In this document: positions 1-5,605 of the stretch, piece after piece | Position numbering within the stretch: the first letter of the stretch is position 1 | Layout: the number at the start of each line of letters is the position of its first letter | From: Phil1 sp963643205 | GTDB taxonomy: Bacteria > Bacillota > Clostridia > Christensenellales > CAG-138 | Direction of reading: 5' to 3' | DNA length: 8,544 nucleotides | Assembly: GCA_963643205.1 (NCBI GenBank) | Contig: CAVIJJ010000044.1 | Span: 1-8,544 of the forward strand | Notes under the pieces: model-generated | Databases searched by the model: none | What the model was told of the DNA's origin: nothing | What the model saw: the letters and a program-made list of their open reading frames with translations, nothing else | Made by a program: the position numbers and the translations under genes

Positions 1-31
1 TAAAACTAACTATGTTATTTTGTTTGGGCGA

Positions 32-1663
32 TTAATACATGCCGCCCATGCCGCCTGCGGGGGCCGCGGCTGCCGCGGGCTCGGGAGCGGGAATGTCGCA
101 GACCAGGCTCTCGGTGGTGAGGACCATGGCCGCTATGCTGGCCGCGTTCTGCAGGGCGCTGCGGGTGACCTTGGTAGGATCGATAATGCCGCGATCGGTC
201 ATTACGCCGTACTCGTCAACCTTGGCATCGTAGCCGTAGCCAACCTTCTTGGAGCGCTTGATGTTCTCAACAACAACGCTGCCGTCCACGCCGGCGTTGA
301 TGGCTATCTGGCGGATAGGCTCCTCCAGGGCGCGAAGAACAATATTTACACCGGTCTTGAAGTCGCCCTCGGACTTGGAAGCAAGGGTCTTCACGGCGGG
401 GATTACGTTGAGCAGAGCTACGCCGCCGCCAGGTACGATACCCTCTTCAACGGCCGCGCGGGTCGCGTTAAGAGCATCCTCAATGCGGAGCTTGGCATCC
501 TTCATCTCAACCTCGGTAGCGGCACCAACCGCTATAACGGCTACGCCGCCGGCCAGCTTGGCAAGGCGCTCCTGCAGCTTTTCCTTGTCATAATCGCTGG
601 TGGTTTCCTCTATCTGAGCGCGGATGGAGCTAATGCGGGCCTTGATCTCGCTGGGATCGCCTGCGCCCTCAACTATGGTGGTGTTGTCCTTGTCAACCTT
701 TACCTGGCGAGCGGTACCGAGCTGATCAACGGTGGTTTCCTTCAGCTCCATGCCAAGCTCTTCGCTTATTACCTGGCCGCCGGTAAGAACGGCTATATCC
801 TGCAGCATGGCCTTGCGCCTGTCGCCAAAGCCGGGGGCCTTAACGGCAACGCAGGTGAACGTGCCGCGCAGTTTGTTGACAACCAGGGTGGCAAGGGCTT
901 CGCCCTCTACATCCTCGGCGATTATAAGGAGCTTCCTGCCCTGCTGCACAACGGCCTCAAGAACAGGCAGAATCTCCTGAATGTTGCTGATCTTCTTTTC
1001 GGTGATCAGAATGTAAGGATTGTCAAGAACGGCTTCCATCTTGTCGGTATCGGTTACCATGTAAGCGGAGGCATAGCCGCGATCGAACTGCATACCTTCA
1101 ACAACGTTCAGCTCGGTCTTCATGGTCTTGGATTCCTCGATGGTGATAACGCCGTCGTTGCCAACCTTTTCCATAGCGTCGCTTATAAGCTCGCCAACCC
1201 TTTCGTCACCGGCGGAGATGCTGGCAACCTGGGCAATGGCCTGCTTGTTCTCAACGGGCTTGGAGATCTTCTTAAGGCCGGCGATGGCTTCGTCAACAGC
1301 GGCCTCGATGCCGCGCTTTATACCCATGGGGTTAGCGCCGGCGGCAACGTTCTTCATGCCCTCGCGGATAATGGCCTGGGCGAGCAGGGTAGCGGTGGTG
1401 GTACCGTCGCCGGCTACGTCGTTGGTCTTGGTGGCTACTTCGCGCACCAGCTGAGCGCCCATGTTCTCAAACGGGTCCTCAAGCTCTATTTCCTTGGCGA
1501 TGGTCACGCCGTCGTTAGTGATCAGCGGAGCGCCGTATTTCTTTTCAAGTACTACGTTGCGGCCCTTGGGTCCAAGGGTAATCTTAACGGTATTCGCCAG
1601 CTGGTTCATGCCGCTCTCAAGGGAGCGTCGGGCTTCTTCACCGTATTTAAGCTGCTTTGCCAT
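32..1663 (-). CDS. groEL: Chaperonin GroEL (Hsp60)
   Basis: This is the 60-kDa chaperonin subunit, which forms the cytoplasmic double-ring ATPase that folds proteins together with GroES. The protein has 543 residues, the normal full length. Family landmarks are in place: Asp51 in the NDG motif, the ATP-binding GDGTTT at 85-90, the AAVEEGIVPGGG signature at 403-414, Asp396 (the E. coli Asp398 equivalent), and an Ala/Pro-rich tail ending in a short Gly-Gly-Met repeat (GGMGGMY). The start ATG (complement of 1661-1663) is preceded by AAGGAGG (complement of 1673-1679), nine bases away. It lies 19 bases downstream of groES in the same operon and so shares the CIRCE-controlled promoter. The stop is TAA. 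No terminator is visible in the 31 bases left before the window edge, so it probably lies outside. Nothing is missing or unusual in the protein. Confidence 0.99.
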   Translation of the reverse strand: MAKQLKYGEEARRSLESGMNQLANTVKITLGPKGRNVVLEKKYGAPLITNDGVTIAKEIELEDPFENMGAQLVREVATKTNDVAGDGTTTATLLAQAIIREGMKNVAAGANPMGIKRGIEAAVDEAIAGLKKISKPVENKQAIAQVASISAGDERVGELISDAMEKVGNDGVITIEESKTMKTELNVVEGMQFDRGYASAYMVTDTDKMEAVLDNPYILITEKKISNIQEILPVLEAVVQQGRKLLIIAEDVEGEALATLVVNKLRGTFTCVAVKAPGFGDRRKAMLQDIAVLTGGQVISEELGMELKETTVDQLGTARQVKVDKDNTTIVEGAGDPSEIKARISSIRAQIEETTSDYDKEKLQERLAKLAGGVAVIAVGAATEVEMKDAKLRIEDALNATRAAVEEGIVPGGGVALLNVIPAVKTLASKSEGDFKTGVNIVLRALEEPIRQIAINAGVDGSVVVENIKRSKKVGYGYDAKVDEYGVMTDRGIIDPTKVTRSALQNAASIAAMVLTTESLVCDIPAPEPAAAAAPAGGMGGMY

Positions 1664-1682
1664 AATCTGTTTCCTCCTTAAT

Positions 1683-1967
1683 TTACTCTACTATCGCAAG
1701 TATGTCGCTCTGGCGGACGATAATGTATTCCACGCCGTCAAGCTTCACTTCGGTTCCGGCGTACTTGGAGAATATTACCTTATCGCCGGCCTTAACATAC
1801 ATTTTTACTTCTTTGCCGTCCACGGTGCCGCCGGGGCCAACCGCTATAACCTCGCTTACAACGGGCTTTTCCTTTGCGCTGCCGGTAAGTATAATACCGC
1901 TCTTGGTGGTTTCTTCAACTTCTGCGCTCTTCAGCACGACTCTGTCGGCCAAGGGATTGAGTTTCAT
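1683..1967 (-). CDS. groES: Co-chaperonin GroES (Hsp10)
   Basis: This is the 10-kDa co-chaperonin, which forms the heptameric lid of the GroEL chamber. Its 94 residues are the usual length. The N-terminal strand (LNPLADRVVLK), the mobile loop with its GroEL-binding hydrophobic tripeptide IIL at 26-28, the roof-loop region after VGPGG (43-47), and the C-terminal YIIVRQSDILAIVE are all recognisable. The start ATG (complement of 1965-1967) has AAGGAGG (complement of 1977-1983) nine bases upstream. It is the first gene of the groES-groEL operon. Transcription comes from a sigma-A-type promoter just upstream, with the CIRCE operator inside the untranslated leader, so repression by HrcA is expected. 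No hrcA gene is in the window. Confidence 0.99.
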   Translation of the reverse strand: MKLNPLADRVVLKSAEVEETTKSGIILTGSAKEKPVVSEVIAVGPGGTVDGKEVKMYVKAGDKVIFSKYAGTEVKLDGVEYIIVRQSDILAIVE

Positions 1968-2012
1968 TTTTCAATGCCTCCTTATGTAATGAATGTTTAA
2001 CGCTTTTTATTG

Positions 2013-2039
2013 TTAGCACTCGATTGCCTTGAGTGCTAA
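2013..2039 (-). promoter_or_regulatory. CIRCE operator (HrcA binding site) of groESL
   Basis: The inverted repeat is perfect: TTAGCACTC, nine spacer bases, then GAGTGCTAA. It matches the CIRCE consensus in both nine-base arms. It lies between the predicted -10 hexamer and the groES SD, so it is in the 5' leader close to the transcription start. In Gram-positive bacteria HrcA binds this element and represses groESL until heat or misfolded protein titrates the chaperonin. HrcA control here is inferred from the site. Confidence 0.97.
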
Positions 2040-2051
2040 TCCACATTGCGT

Positions 2052-2080
2052 ATGATAACCCAATACCGCGCGCAATTCAA
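2052..2080 (-). promoter_or_regulatory. sigma-A promoter of groES-groEL
   Basis: Read on the minus strand, the -35 hexamer is TTGAAT (complement of 2075-2080) and the -10 hexamer is TATCAT (complement of 2052-2057), separated by 17 bases. The predicted start, around 2045, falls just before the CIRCE element, the standard arrangement for HrcA-regulated housekeeping-sigma promoters. Confidence 0.85.
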
Positions 2081-2130
2081 GGGCATTATCCATATTTCAC
2101 AATTCCTTTCCATTTTTGCGAAAATGCTGC

Positions 2131-2159
2131 TTAAATGTTCGCATGAAGCATGCTATACT
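2131..2159 (+). promoter_or_regulatory. Promoter of the dCMP deaminase gene
   Basis: A -10 hexamer TATACT (2154-2159) is preceded by TGC, resembling an extended -10. A weak -35 TTAAAT (2131-2136) lies 17 bases upstream. The promoter is divergent from that of groESL, with the two -35 elements about 50 bases apart. An imperfect inverted repeat, TGCGAAAAT (2117-2125) and ATGTTCGCA (2135-2143), overlaps the -35. Confidence 0.65.
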
Positions 2160-2190
2160 TAGTTAAATCCCCCTAAGGAGGCAAAACAAA

Positions 2191-2661
2191 ATGCAAAGCT
2201 TTGATAAATGGGACGCCCGCTTTATGGAGCTGGCGTACACAATAGCCAAATGGGCAAGCTGCTACCAGGAAAACAGAAAAATAGGCGCCGTAATAGTTAA
2301 AAACAAGCGCATTGTAACAACGGGATACAACGGAGCGCCGGCGGGCGTGAAAAGCTGCGTTGAGCGCGGCGAGTGCATGAGAAGAAAGCTTAATATACCC
2401 TCCGGCACCCGCCATGAGCTTTGCTACGCGATACACGCGGAGCAGAACGCCATAATTCAGGCGGCAAAGCTTGGCATATCGATTGACGGGGCAACGCTTT
2501 ACTGCACGCACCAGCCCTGCGTAATATGCGCGAAAATGATAGTGAACGCCGGCATAACCCGCGTGGTTTACGGCGAAGGCTACCCCGACGACTTCGCCAT
2601 GCAGATGTTCGAGATGGCCGGCGTAAAGGTTGAGCGGTACGAAAAAGAGAAGGAAGAGTAA
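2191..2661 (+). CDS. comEB: dCMP deaminase family protein (ComEB-like)
   Basis: This is a zinc-dependent deoxycytidylate deaminase-type enzyme, expected to convert dCMP to dUMP, the precursor of dTMP, in the cytoplasm. The 156-residue protein carries the deaminase core: zinc-ligand His82 and catalytic Glu84 in IHAEQNA (81-87), and the PCVIC motif (109-113) with zinc ligands Cys110 and Cys113. TGYNGAP (44-50) is the conserved N-terminal motif of the dCMP deaminase branch, which argues against cytidine or tRNA adenosine deaminases. The start is fixed by AAGGAGG (2175-2181), nine bases before ATG. In Bacillus the homologue is comEB of the late competence operon, but no comEA or comEC lies here, so a role in nucleotide metabolism is the safer reading. 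It has its own promoter and no clear terminator before the ribU promoter. Ile is mostly encoded by ATA. Confidence 0.9.
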   Translation: MQSFDKWDARFMELAYTIAKWASCYQENRKIGAVIVKNKRIVTTGYNGAPAGVKSCVERGECMRRKLNIPSGTRHELCYAIHAEQNAIIQAAKLGISIDGATLYCTHQPCVICAKMIVNAGITRVVYGEGYPDDFAMQMFEMAGVKVERYEKEKEE

Positions 2662-2671
2662 AATTTTCCTG

Positions 2672-2700
2672 TTGCGCGGTTTTTATATATGGTCTATAAT
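2672..2700 (+). promoter_or_regulatory. Promoter of the FMN riboswitch-ribU unit
   Basis: A consensus -10 TATAAT (2695-2700) and a -35 TTGCGC (2672-2677) are separated by 17 bases. It starts only 10 bases after the comEB stop codon. Normal spacing puts the start near 2704-2708, that is, within or right at the 5' strand of the riboswitch P1 helix, so the leader has almost no sequence ahead of the aptamer. Confidence 0.85.
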
Positions 2701-2702
2701 AG

Positions 2703-2839
2703 GGTCGCTTCGGGGTGTGGTGAAAGTCCATACCGGCGGTGATGCGGCATTATGCCGACAAGCCCGCGAACCCGCTAATGCGGGCCGAGCCGGTGAGATT
2801 CCGGGGCCGACGGTTAAAGTCCGGATGGTAGAAGCGGCT
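2703..2839 (+). ncRNA. FMN riboswitch (RFN element)
   Basis: The conserved RFN blocks occur in order: TGAAAGTCCATACCGGCGGT (2721-2740), AAGCCCGCGA (2760-2769), GGTGAGATTCCGG (2792-2804) and AAAGTCCGGATGGTAGAAG (2816-2834). Helices can be drawn by eye. P1 pairs 2704-2711 with 2831-2838 (one G-U pair); P2 pairs 2716-2720 with 2728-2732. Variable hairpins are CGGCA/TGCCG (2745-2749, 2753-2757) and CCCGC/GCGGG (2771-2775, 2780-2784); a further stem is CCGG/CCGG (2790-2793, 2801-2804). The element senses flavin mononucleotide. It lies between a promoter and ribU with a hairpin terminator after it, so FMN binding should stop transcription and shut down riboflavin uptake. Confidence 0.97.
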
Positions 2840-2868
2840 GTTTCAGCGCGGTTTTTATTGCTATTTTC

Positions 2869-2895
2869 AATTCCCCGAACGCGGGGAATTTTTTT
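2869..2895 (+). terminator. Riboswitch expression-platform terminator upstream of ribU
   Basis: A nine-base-pair hairpin, AATTCCCCG (2869-2877) and CGGGGAATT (2882-2890), with a four-base loop runs into seven Ts (2889-2895). It stands between the FMN aptamer and the ribU SD at 2900-2904, so it is a conditional rather than an end-of-gene terminator. Its 5' arm can alternatively pair with the riboswitch P1/P2 junction (CGCTTCGGGG, 2706-2715), giving a mutually exclusive antiterminator. Confidence 0.9.
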
Positions 2896-2912
2896 GTTTG
2901 GAGGAAAAATCA

Positions 2913-3509
2913 ATGCGCAGCAAAAAAACAGGAAAAATAGTGAGGCTGGCGCTGCTCTGCGCCATGTCCCTCGTGCTCATGTATATAGTCCGTTTCCCTA
3001 TAATACCCACCCTCGCCTTTTTGGAATACGACATGGCGGATGTGCCCATACTTATAGGCACGTTTATGTTCGGCCCGCTTGAGGGTCTTGCGCTTACGCT
3101 TGTGGTAAGCCTGCTTCAGGCCGTTACCGTTTCCGCAAGCTCCGGCTGGGTAGGATTCGCCATGCACTTTTTCTCAACCGGCGCGTTTGCCGTTATAGCG
3201 GGCTTTATATACCGCAGGCACCACAATATACGCGGCGCCATAGAGGGGCTTATAGTCGGCTCCGCCGCGATGGTGCTGGTTATGGTTCCGCTCAATTATT
3301 ACATGACGCCCATTTTCGTAAGCGGCCCGAGCATGACATACGCCGAAGCGCAGAGCTACATTTGGAGCATAATGTGGAGCTTTGTGGCGTTCAACGCGGC
3401 CAAGGCCGTTATAAACTCGATTGTAACGTTTTTTGTTTACAAGCCTCTCTCCCGCCTTTTCAAAAAGGAATTCGGCGCGGTTGATTCCGCCGCGGCAGAG
3501 GAAAAATAA
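2913..3509 (+). CDS. ribU: ECF transporter riboflavin-binding S component RibU
   Basis: This is the substrate-specific membrane subunit of a riboflavin importer; it binds riboflavin and works with the shared EcfA-EcfA'-EcfT energising module, which is not encoded here. The 198-residue protein is almost entirely hydrophobic, with about six membrane segments (roughly 8-26, 43-52, 56-76, 80-98, 110-130, 153-176). Family features are the EYDMADVP motif (38-45), the following ILIGTFMFGPLEG loop, the FNAAK motif (160-164) and a charged cytoplasmic tail. The ATG at 2913 is chosen because GGAGG (2900-2904) sits eight bases upstream. The FMN riboswitch directly ahead independently supports riboflavin as substrate and predicts repression by FMN. 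By hand count about 13 of 16 Ile codons are ATA. No strong terminator follows. Confidence 0.95.
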   Translation: MRSKKTGKIVRLALLCAMSLVLMYIVRFPIIPTLAFLEYDMADVPILIGTFMFGPLEGLALTLVVSLLQAVTVSASSGWVGFAMHFFSTGAFAVIAGFIYRRHHNIRGAIEGLIVGSAAMVLVMVPLNYYMTPIFVSGPSMTYAEAQSYIWSIMWSFVAFNAAKAVINSIVTFFVYKPLSRLFKKEFGAVDSAAAEEK

Positions 3510-3511
3510 TT

Positions 3512-3535
3512 TTAACAGAAAATGATTTTTGTTAA
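3512..3535 (+). repeat. AT-rich inverted repeat after ribU
   Basis: TTAACA (3512-3517) pairs with TGTTAA (3530-3535), and AAAA (3519-3522) with TTTT (3526-3529), leaving one bulged G and a three-base loop. It begins two bases after the ribU stop. It lacks GC pairs and a trailing T-run, so it is a weak terminator at best; it could instead be a protein-binding site or chance. Confidence 0.3.
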
Positions 3536-3547
3536 CGGATTGTTCAT

Positions 3548-3575
3548 TTGATTTGAACCGAAAAGCGGCTATAAT
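3548..3575 (+). promoter_or_regulatory. Promoter of the SH3b protein gene
   Basis: A consensus -10 TATAAT (3570-3575) follows a -35 TTGATT (3548-3553) with 16-base spacing; TTTGAT one base earlier gives 17. The predicted start is near 3582, leaving a leader of about 33 bases that contains the GGGAGG SD (3601-3606). Confidence 0.75.
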
Positions 3576-3614
3576 TAAGGCATAAAATAAAAAACCGTAA
3601 GGGAGGTTTGATCC

Positions 3615-4697
3615 ATGAAACTTCGTAAATTATTCGGCTTTGTGCTCGCGGCCGCGATGCTGCTCAGTGCCGTGCCGGCTATGGCGGCGGGAACAGGCTC
3701 CGCTTCGGCAAAACCTGTGCCGGAGAGCGCGCTTGAAATGACGCTGTCTCCAACCGTTGTTACGGACAACAACTCCGTAATAGAAATTACTCTTACCAAT
3801 AAATCCACCTACACCACATACAACTACGGCACCACCTTCTCGCTTGAGGCGGCCGTAAACGGCAAATGGTCAAACGTAAGCGGCTACGGCGGATATTATG
3901 CCTCGTCAGGCTACTCCCTCGCCCCCGGCAAGAGCACAACGCTTAAGCTAAGCCTTGCGGGATACGTCCTCACGAGCGGCACCTATTACCGCCTTGTGGG
4001 AACCGCGTACGATACCCGCTGCGGCATAAGGGAAACCGTTTCCGCGGTATTCGTTTTCAACAAAACGGCGGCCAGCCAGTGGACCAACGGCTGGAGCAGC
4101 TCCTCCTCTTCCGCTAAGGTTGAGCCGAACTACACCTATTATGAATACCGCTACGCCACCGAGCGCGTAAACGTTCGCACCGGCCCCGGCACGAGCTACA
4201 AGGTTATAGGCGCGCTTGACGCGGGCGAGCAGGTTAAGCTGACCGGGTACACCGGCAAGTGGTCTCAGGTAATATACAATGGCCGGGTTGCCTACGTATT
4301 CACCAAGTACCTCACCGCCACCGCTCCCGTCGGCGGCAGCACCGTGCAGCCCGTACAGCCCACCGAGAGCACTATCCTTTACACCACCGCCAACCTTAAC
4401 TTCCGCAAAGGCCCCGGCAGCAAGTACGGCATTATAGGCACCATCAATGCCGGCACGCCCGTAACATATCTCGGCACCAGCGGCAAGTGGACTAAGGTAT
4501 CCTGCGGCGGCTACACCGGCTACCTCTTCACCAAGTACCTTACCACCAAAACCATCGGCAGCGGCAATATAGTAATCGGCGGCACCGCCAGCGGCTACGT
4601 TCCCGGCTACGGTTGGGTTGAGAATGTGCCCACCACCGGCAGAACCGGCTATGGTTCAGCCTGGAACACCGGATCCAGCGCCACCTGGGGCAAATAA
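3615..4697 (+). CDS. Secreted protein with Ig-like domain and two SH3b domains
   Basis: This 360-residue exported protein has a signal peptide: a basic KLRK start, a hydrophobic core at about 7-22, and a probable AMA-A cleavage near residue 24. Residues ~38-150 form a beta-rich domain (ITLTNKS, FSLEAAVNGKW, YSLAPGKSTTLKLSL) resembling the bacterial Ig-like domains found in many Bacillota surface proteins; this assignment is from pattern memory. After a Ser-rich linker (160-167) come two bacterial SH3 domains, ~180-234 and ~255-310. Each has the NVRTGPG/NFRKGPG core, a GKW strand and an F-TKYLT end. SH3b domains usually bind peptidoglycan. No catalytic domain is present, so it is probably a wall-associated adaptor or structural protein. 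The Gly/Thr-rich tail (313-360) matches nothing I know. GGGAGG (3601-3606) lies eight bases before the ATG. It has its own promoter and terminator. Confidence 0.85.
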   Translation: MKLRKLFGFVLAAAMLLSAVPAMAAGTGSASAKPVPESALEMTLSPTVVTDNNSVIEITLTNKSTYTTYNYGTTFSLEAAVNGKWSNVSGYGGYYASSGYSLAPGKSTTLKLSLAGYVLTSGTYYRLVGTAYDTRCGIRETVSAVFVFNKTAASQWTNGWSSSSSSAKVEPNYTYYEYRYATERVNVRTGPGTSYKVIGALDAGEQVKLTGYTGKWSQVIYNGRVAYVFTKYLTATAPVGGSTVQPVQPTESTILYTTANLNFRKGPGSKYGIIGTINAGTPVTYLGTSGKWTKVSCGGYTGYLFTKYLTTKTIGSGNIVIGGTASGYVPGYGWVENVPTTGRTGYGSAWNTGSSATWGK

Positions 4698-4716
4698 AAC
4701 CAAATAAAGAGCAACG

Positions 4717-4745
4717 AAAAGAGTCGGTTCGCCGGCTCTTTTTTT
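4717..4745 (+). terminator. Rho-independent terminator of the SH3b gene
   Basis: AAAAGAGTCGG (4717-4727) pairs with CCGGCTCTTTT (4732-4742) around a TTCG tetraloop, with one G-U pair, and ends in a seven-T run (4739-4745). It begins 20 bases after the stop codon and ends just before the -35 element of the next promoter. Confidence 0.95.
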
Positions 4746-4749
4746 GATC

Positions 4750-4778
4750 TTGACGCGGCAACTAATCAGGCGTATCAT
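4750..4778 (+). promoter_or_regulatory. Promoter of the hydrolase-tetR operon
   Basis: The -35 TTGACG (4750-4755) and -10 TATCAT (4773-4778) are separated by 17 bases, a strong sigma-A match. The predicted start, near 4785, lies inside the palindrome at 4780-4803. Confidence 0.85.
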
Positions 4779-4779
4779 A

Positions 4780-4803
4780 AAAAGTGAGAGAAATCTCACT
4801 TTT
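4780..4803. promoter_or_regulatory. Candidate TetR-family operator (24-base palindrome)
   Basis: AAAAGTGAGA (4780-4789) and TCTCACTTTT (4794-4803) are perfect inverted copies around a GAAA centre. The site begins one base after the -10 hexamer and covers the predicted transcription start of an operon whose second gene is a TetR-family regulator. Position and symmetry fit autorepression by that regulator. In RNA it would form a 10-bp GNRA-capped hairpin, so a leader or terminator-like role cannot be excluded; the trailing TTTTATT is weak for a terminator. Confidence 0.6.
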
Positions 4804-4831
4804 ATTGAAAATACGAAATGGAGATAATGTT

Positions 4832-5599
4832 ATGGTTTTTGATGAAATGGGATTGGAGCACGGGAAAACGCTGCTGCTTCTTCCGGGAACCTGCTGCGAT
4901 TATGAAACAAACTTCGGCGCGGTGCTGGAAGAGCTAAAAAAACACTATCATTTAATCTGCGTAAATTACGACGGGTTTGACGGCTCTGATTCGGTTTTTC
5001 CGGACATTCTTACCGTTACGGCAAAGATAGAGGATTATATAAAGGAAAACCACTCCGGAAAAGTAGACGGCGCGCTTGGCTCCTCGCTTGGCGGAAGCTT
5101 TGTGGGGCAGCTGATTATGCGGCGCAACGTGCACGTGGATCACGGCATTTTCGGCAGCTGTGACCTTGACCAGAGCGGGGTATTCTCGGCAAAGCTGCAG
5201 ACCAGGATAATGTATCCCATCATTTCAAGCGCGGCGAAGAAGAACGGAAAGCAAAAGACAATGCGCAAAATAATGACCGACACTTTTCAGATGAGCGAGG
5301 AAACGGCGGATAAATTCATGGCTTGCTTCGCAAAGTTTAAGCCAGAATCAATACTGAATGAATATTATACCGACCTGATTACGTGTTTGGACGAGGATAT
5401 AAACGTGCCTCATACGCGCGCGCACTTTATCTACGCCAACAAAATGGGAAAGAAATACGAGAAGCGGTACAGAAAATATTTCCGCAACCCGGACATACAT
5501 GAATTCAATATGCAGCACGAGCAATGGCTGTTCGGCGACAACGGCTGGACAAAGCCCGTGCTTGAAACGATATACGCATGCATGGAAATGCCGGTATAA
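4832..5599 (+). CDS. Alpha/beta-hydrolase fold protein
   Basis: This is a predicted cytoplasmic alpha/beta-hydrolase of 255 residues; the substrate is unknown. LLLLPGTCCDY (14-24) looks like the strand and loop forming the oxyanion hole. GSSLGG (83-88) is the nucleophile elbow, with Ser85 as likely nucleophile. His229 in NMQHEQWLF is the likely catalytic His. The catalytic acid is not obvious: where an Asp or Glu usually follows the FIYG-like strand, this protein reads FIYANKMGKKYE (199-210). A cap-like helical segment spans ~120-190. There is no signal peptide. The ATG at 4832 is chosen because GGAG (4820-4823) lies eight bases upstream. The frame also opens at a GTG at 4784, but that lies inside the palindrome and has no SD. 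It is followed after six bases by a TetR-family gene, which suggests a small-molecule-inducible operon. Confidence 0.8.
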   Translation: MVFDEMGLEHGKTLLLLPGTCCDYETNFGAVLEELKKHYHLICVNYDGFDGSDSVFPDILTVTAKIEDYIKENHSGKVDGALGSSLGGSFVGQLIMRRNVHVDHGIFGSCDLDQSGVFSAKLQTRIMYPIISSAAKKNGKQKTMRKIMTDTFQMSEETADKFMACFAKFKPESILNEYYTDLITCLDEDINVPHTRAHFIYANKMGKKYEKRYRKYFRNPDIHEFNMQHEQWLFGDNGWTKPVLETIYACMEMPV

Positions 5600-5605
5600 A
5601 CAGCC

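Noticed and set aside
20..1681. A 553-codon open frame on the plus strand covering all of groEL
   Set aside because: It is antisense to an unmistakable, full-length groEL. The translation is low-complexity Gly/Leu/Asn-rich with no recognisable domain and no SD; it arises from codon bias on the other strand.
2128..2143. SOS (LexA) box suggested by GTTCG upstream of the dCMP deaminase gene
   Set aside because: The left half-site CGAAC is absent four bases upstream of GTTCG; only a single half-site is present.
2834..2856. Hairpin GC(G)GCTG/CAGCGC followed by a T-run as the riboswitch terminator
   Set aside because: It overlaps the P1 3' strand, has a bulge and a short stem, and the T-run is separated by GG; the 2869-2895 hairpin is far stronger. 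It could still be an alternative fold.
2898..2912. TTG at 2898 as a longer ribU start
   Set aside because: It overlaps the SD GGAGG (2900-2904) that serves the ATG at 2913 with ideal spacing, and the added residues are not part of the RibU family N-terminus.
3553..3575. TTGAAC (3553-3558) as -35 with TATAAT at 3570
   Set aside because: The spacing is only 11 bases; TTGATT at 3548-3553 gives 16 and is preferred.
4784..4831. GTG at 4784 as the hydrolase start
   Set aside because: It lies within the palindrome at about the predicted transcription start and has no SD; the ATG at 4832 has GGAG eight bases upstream.
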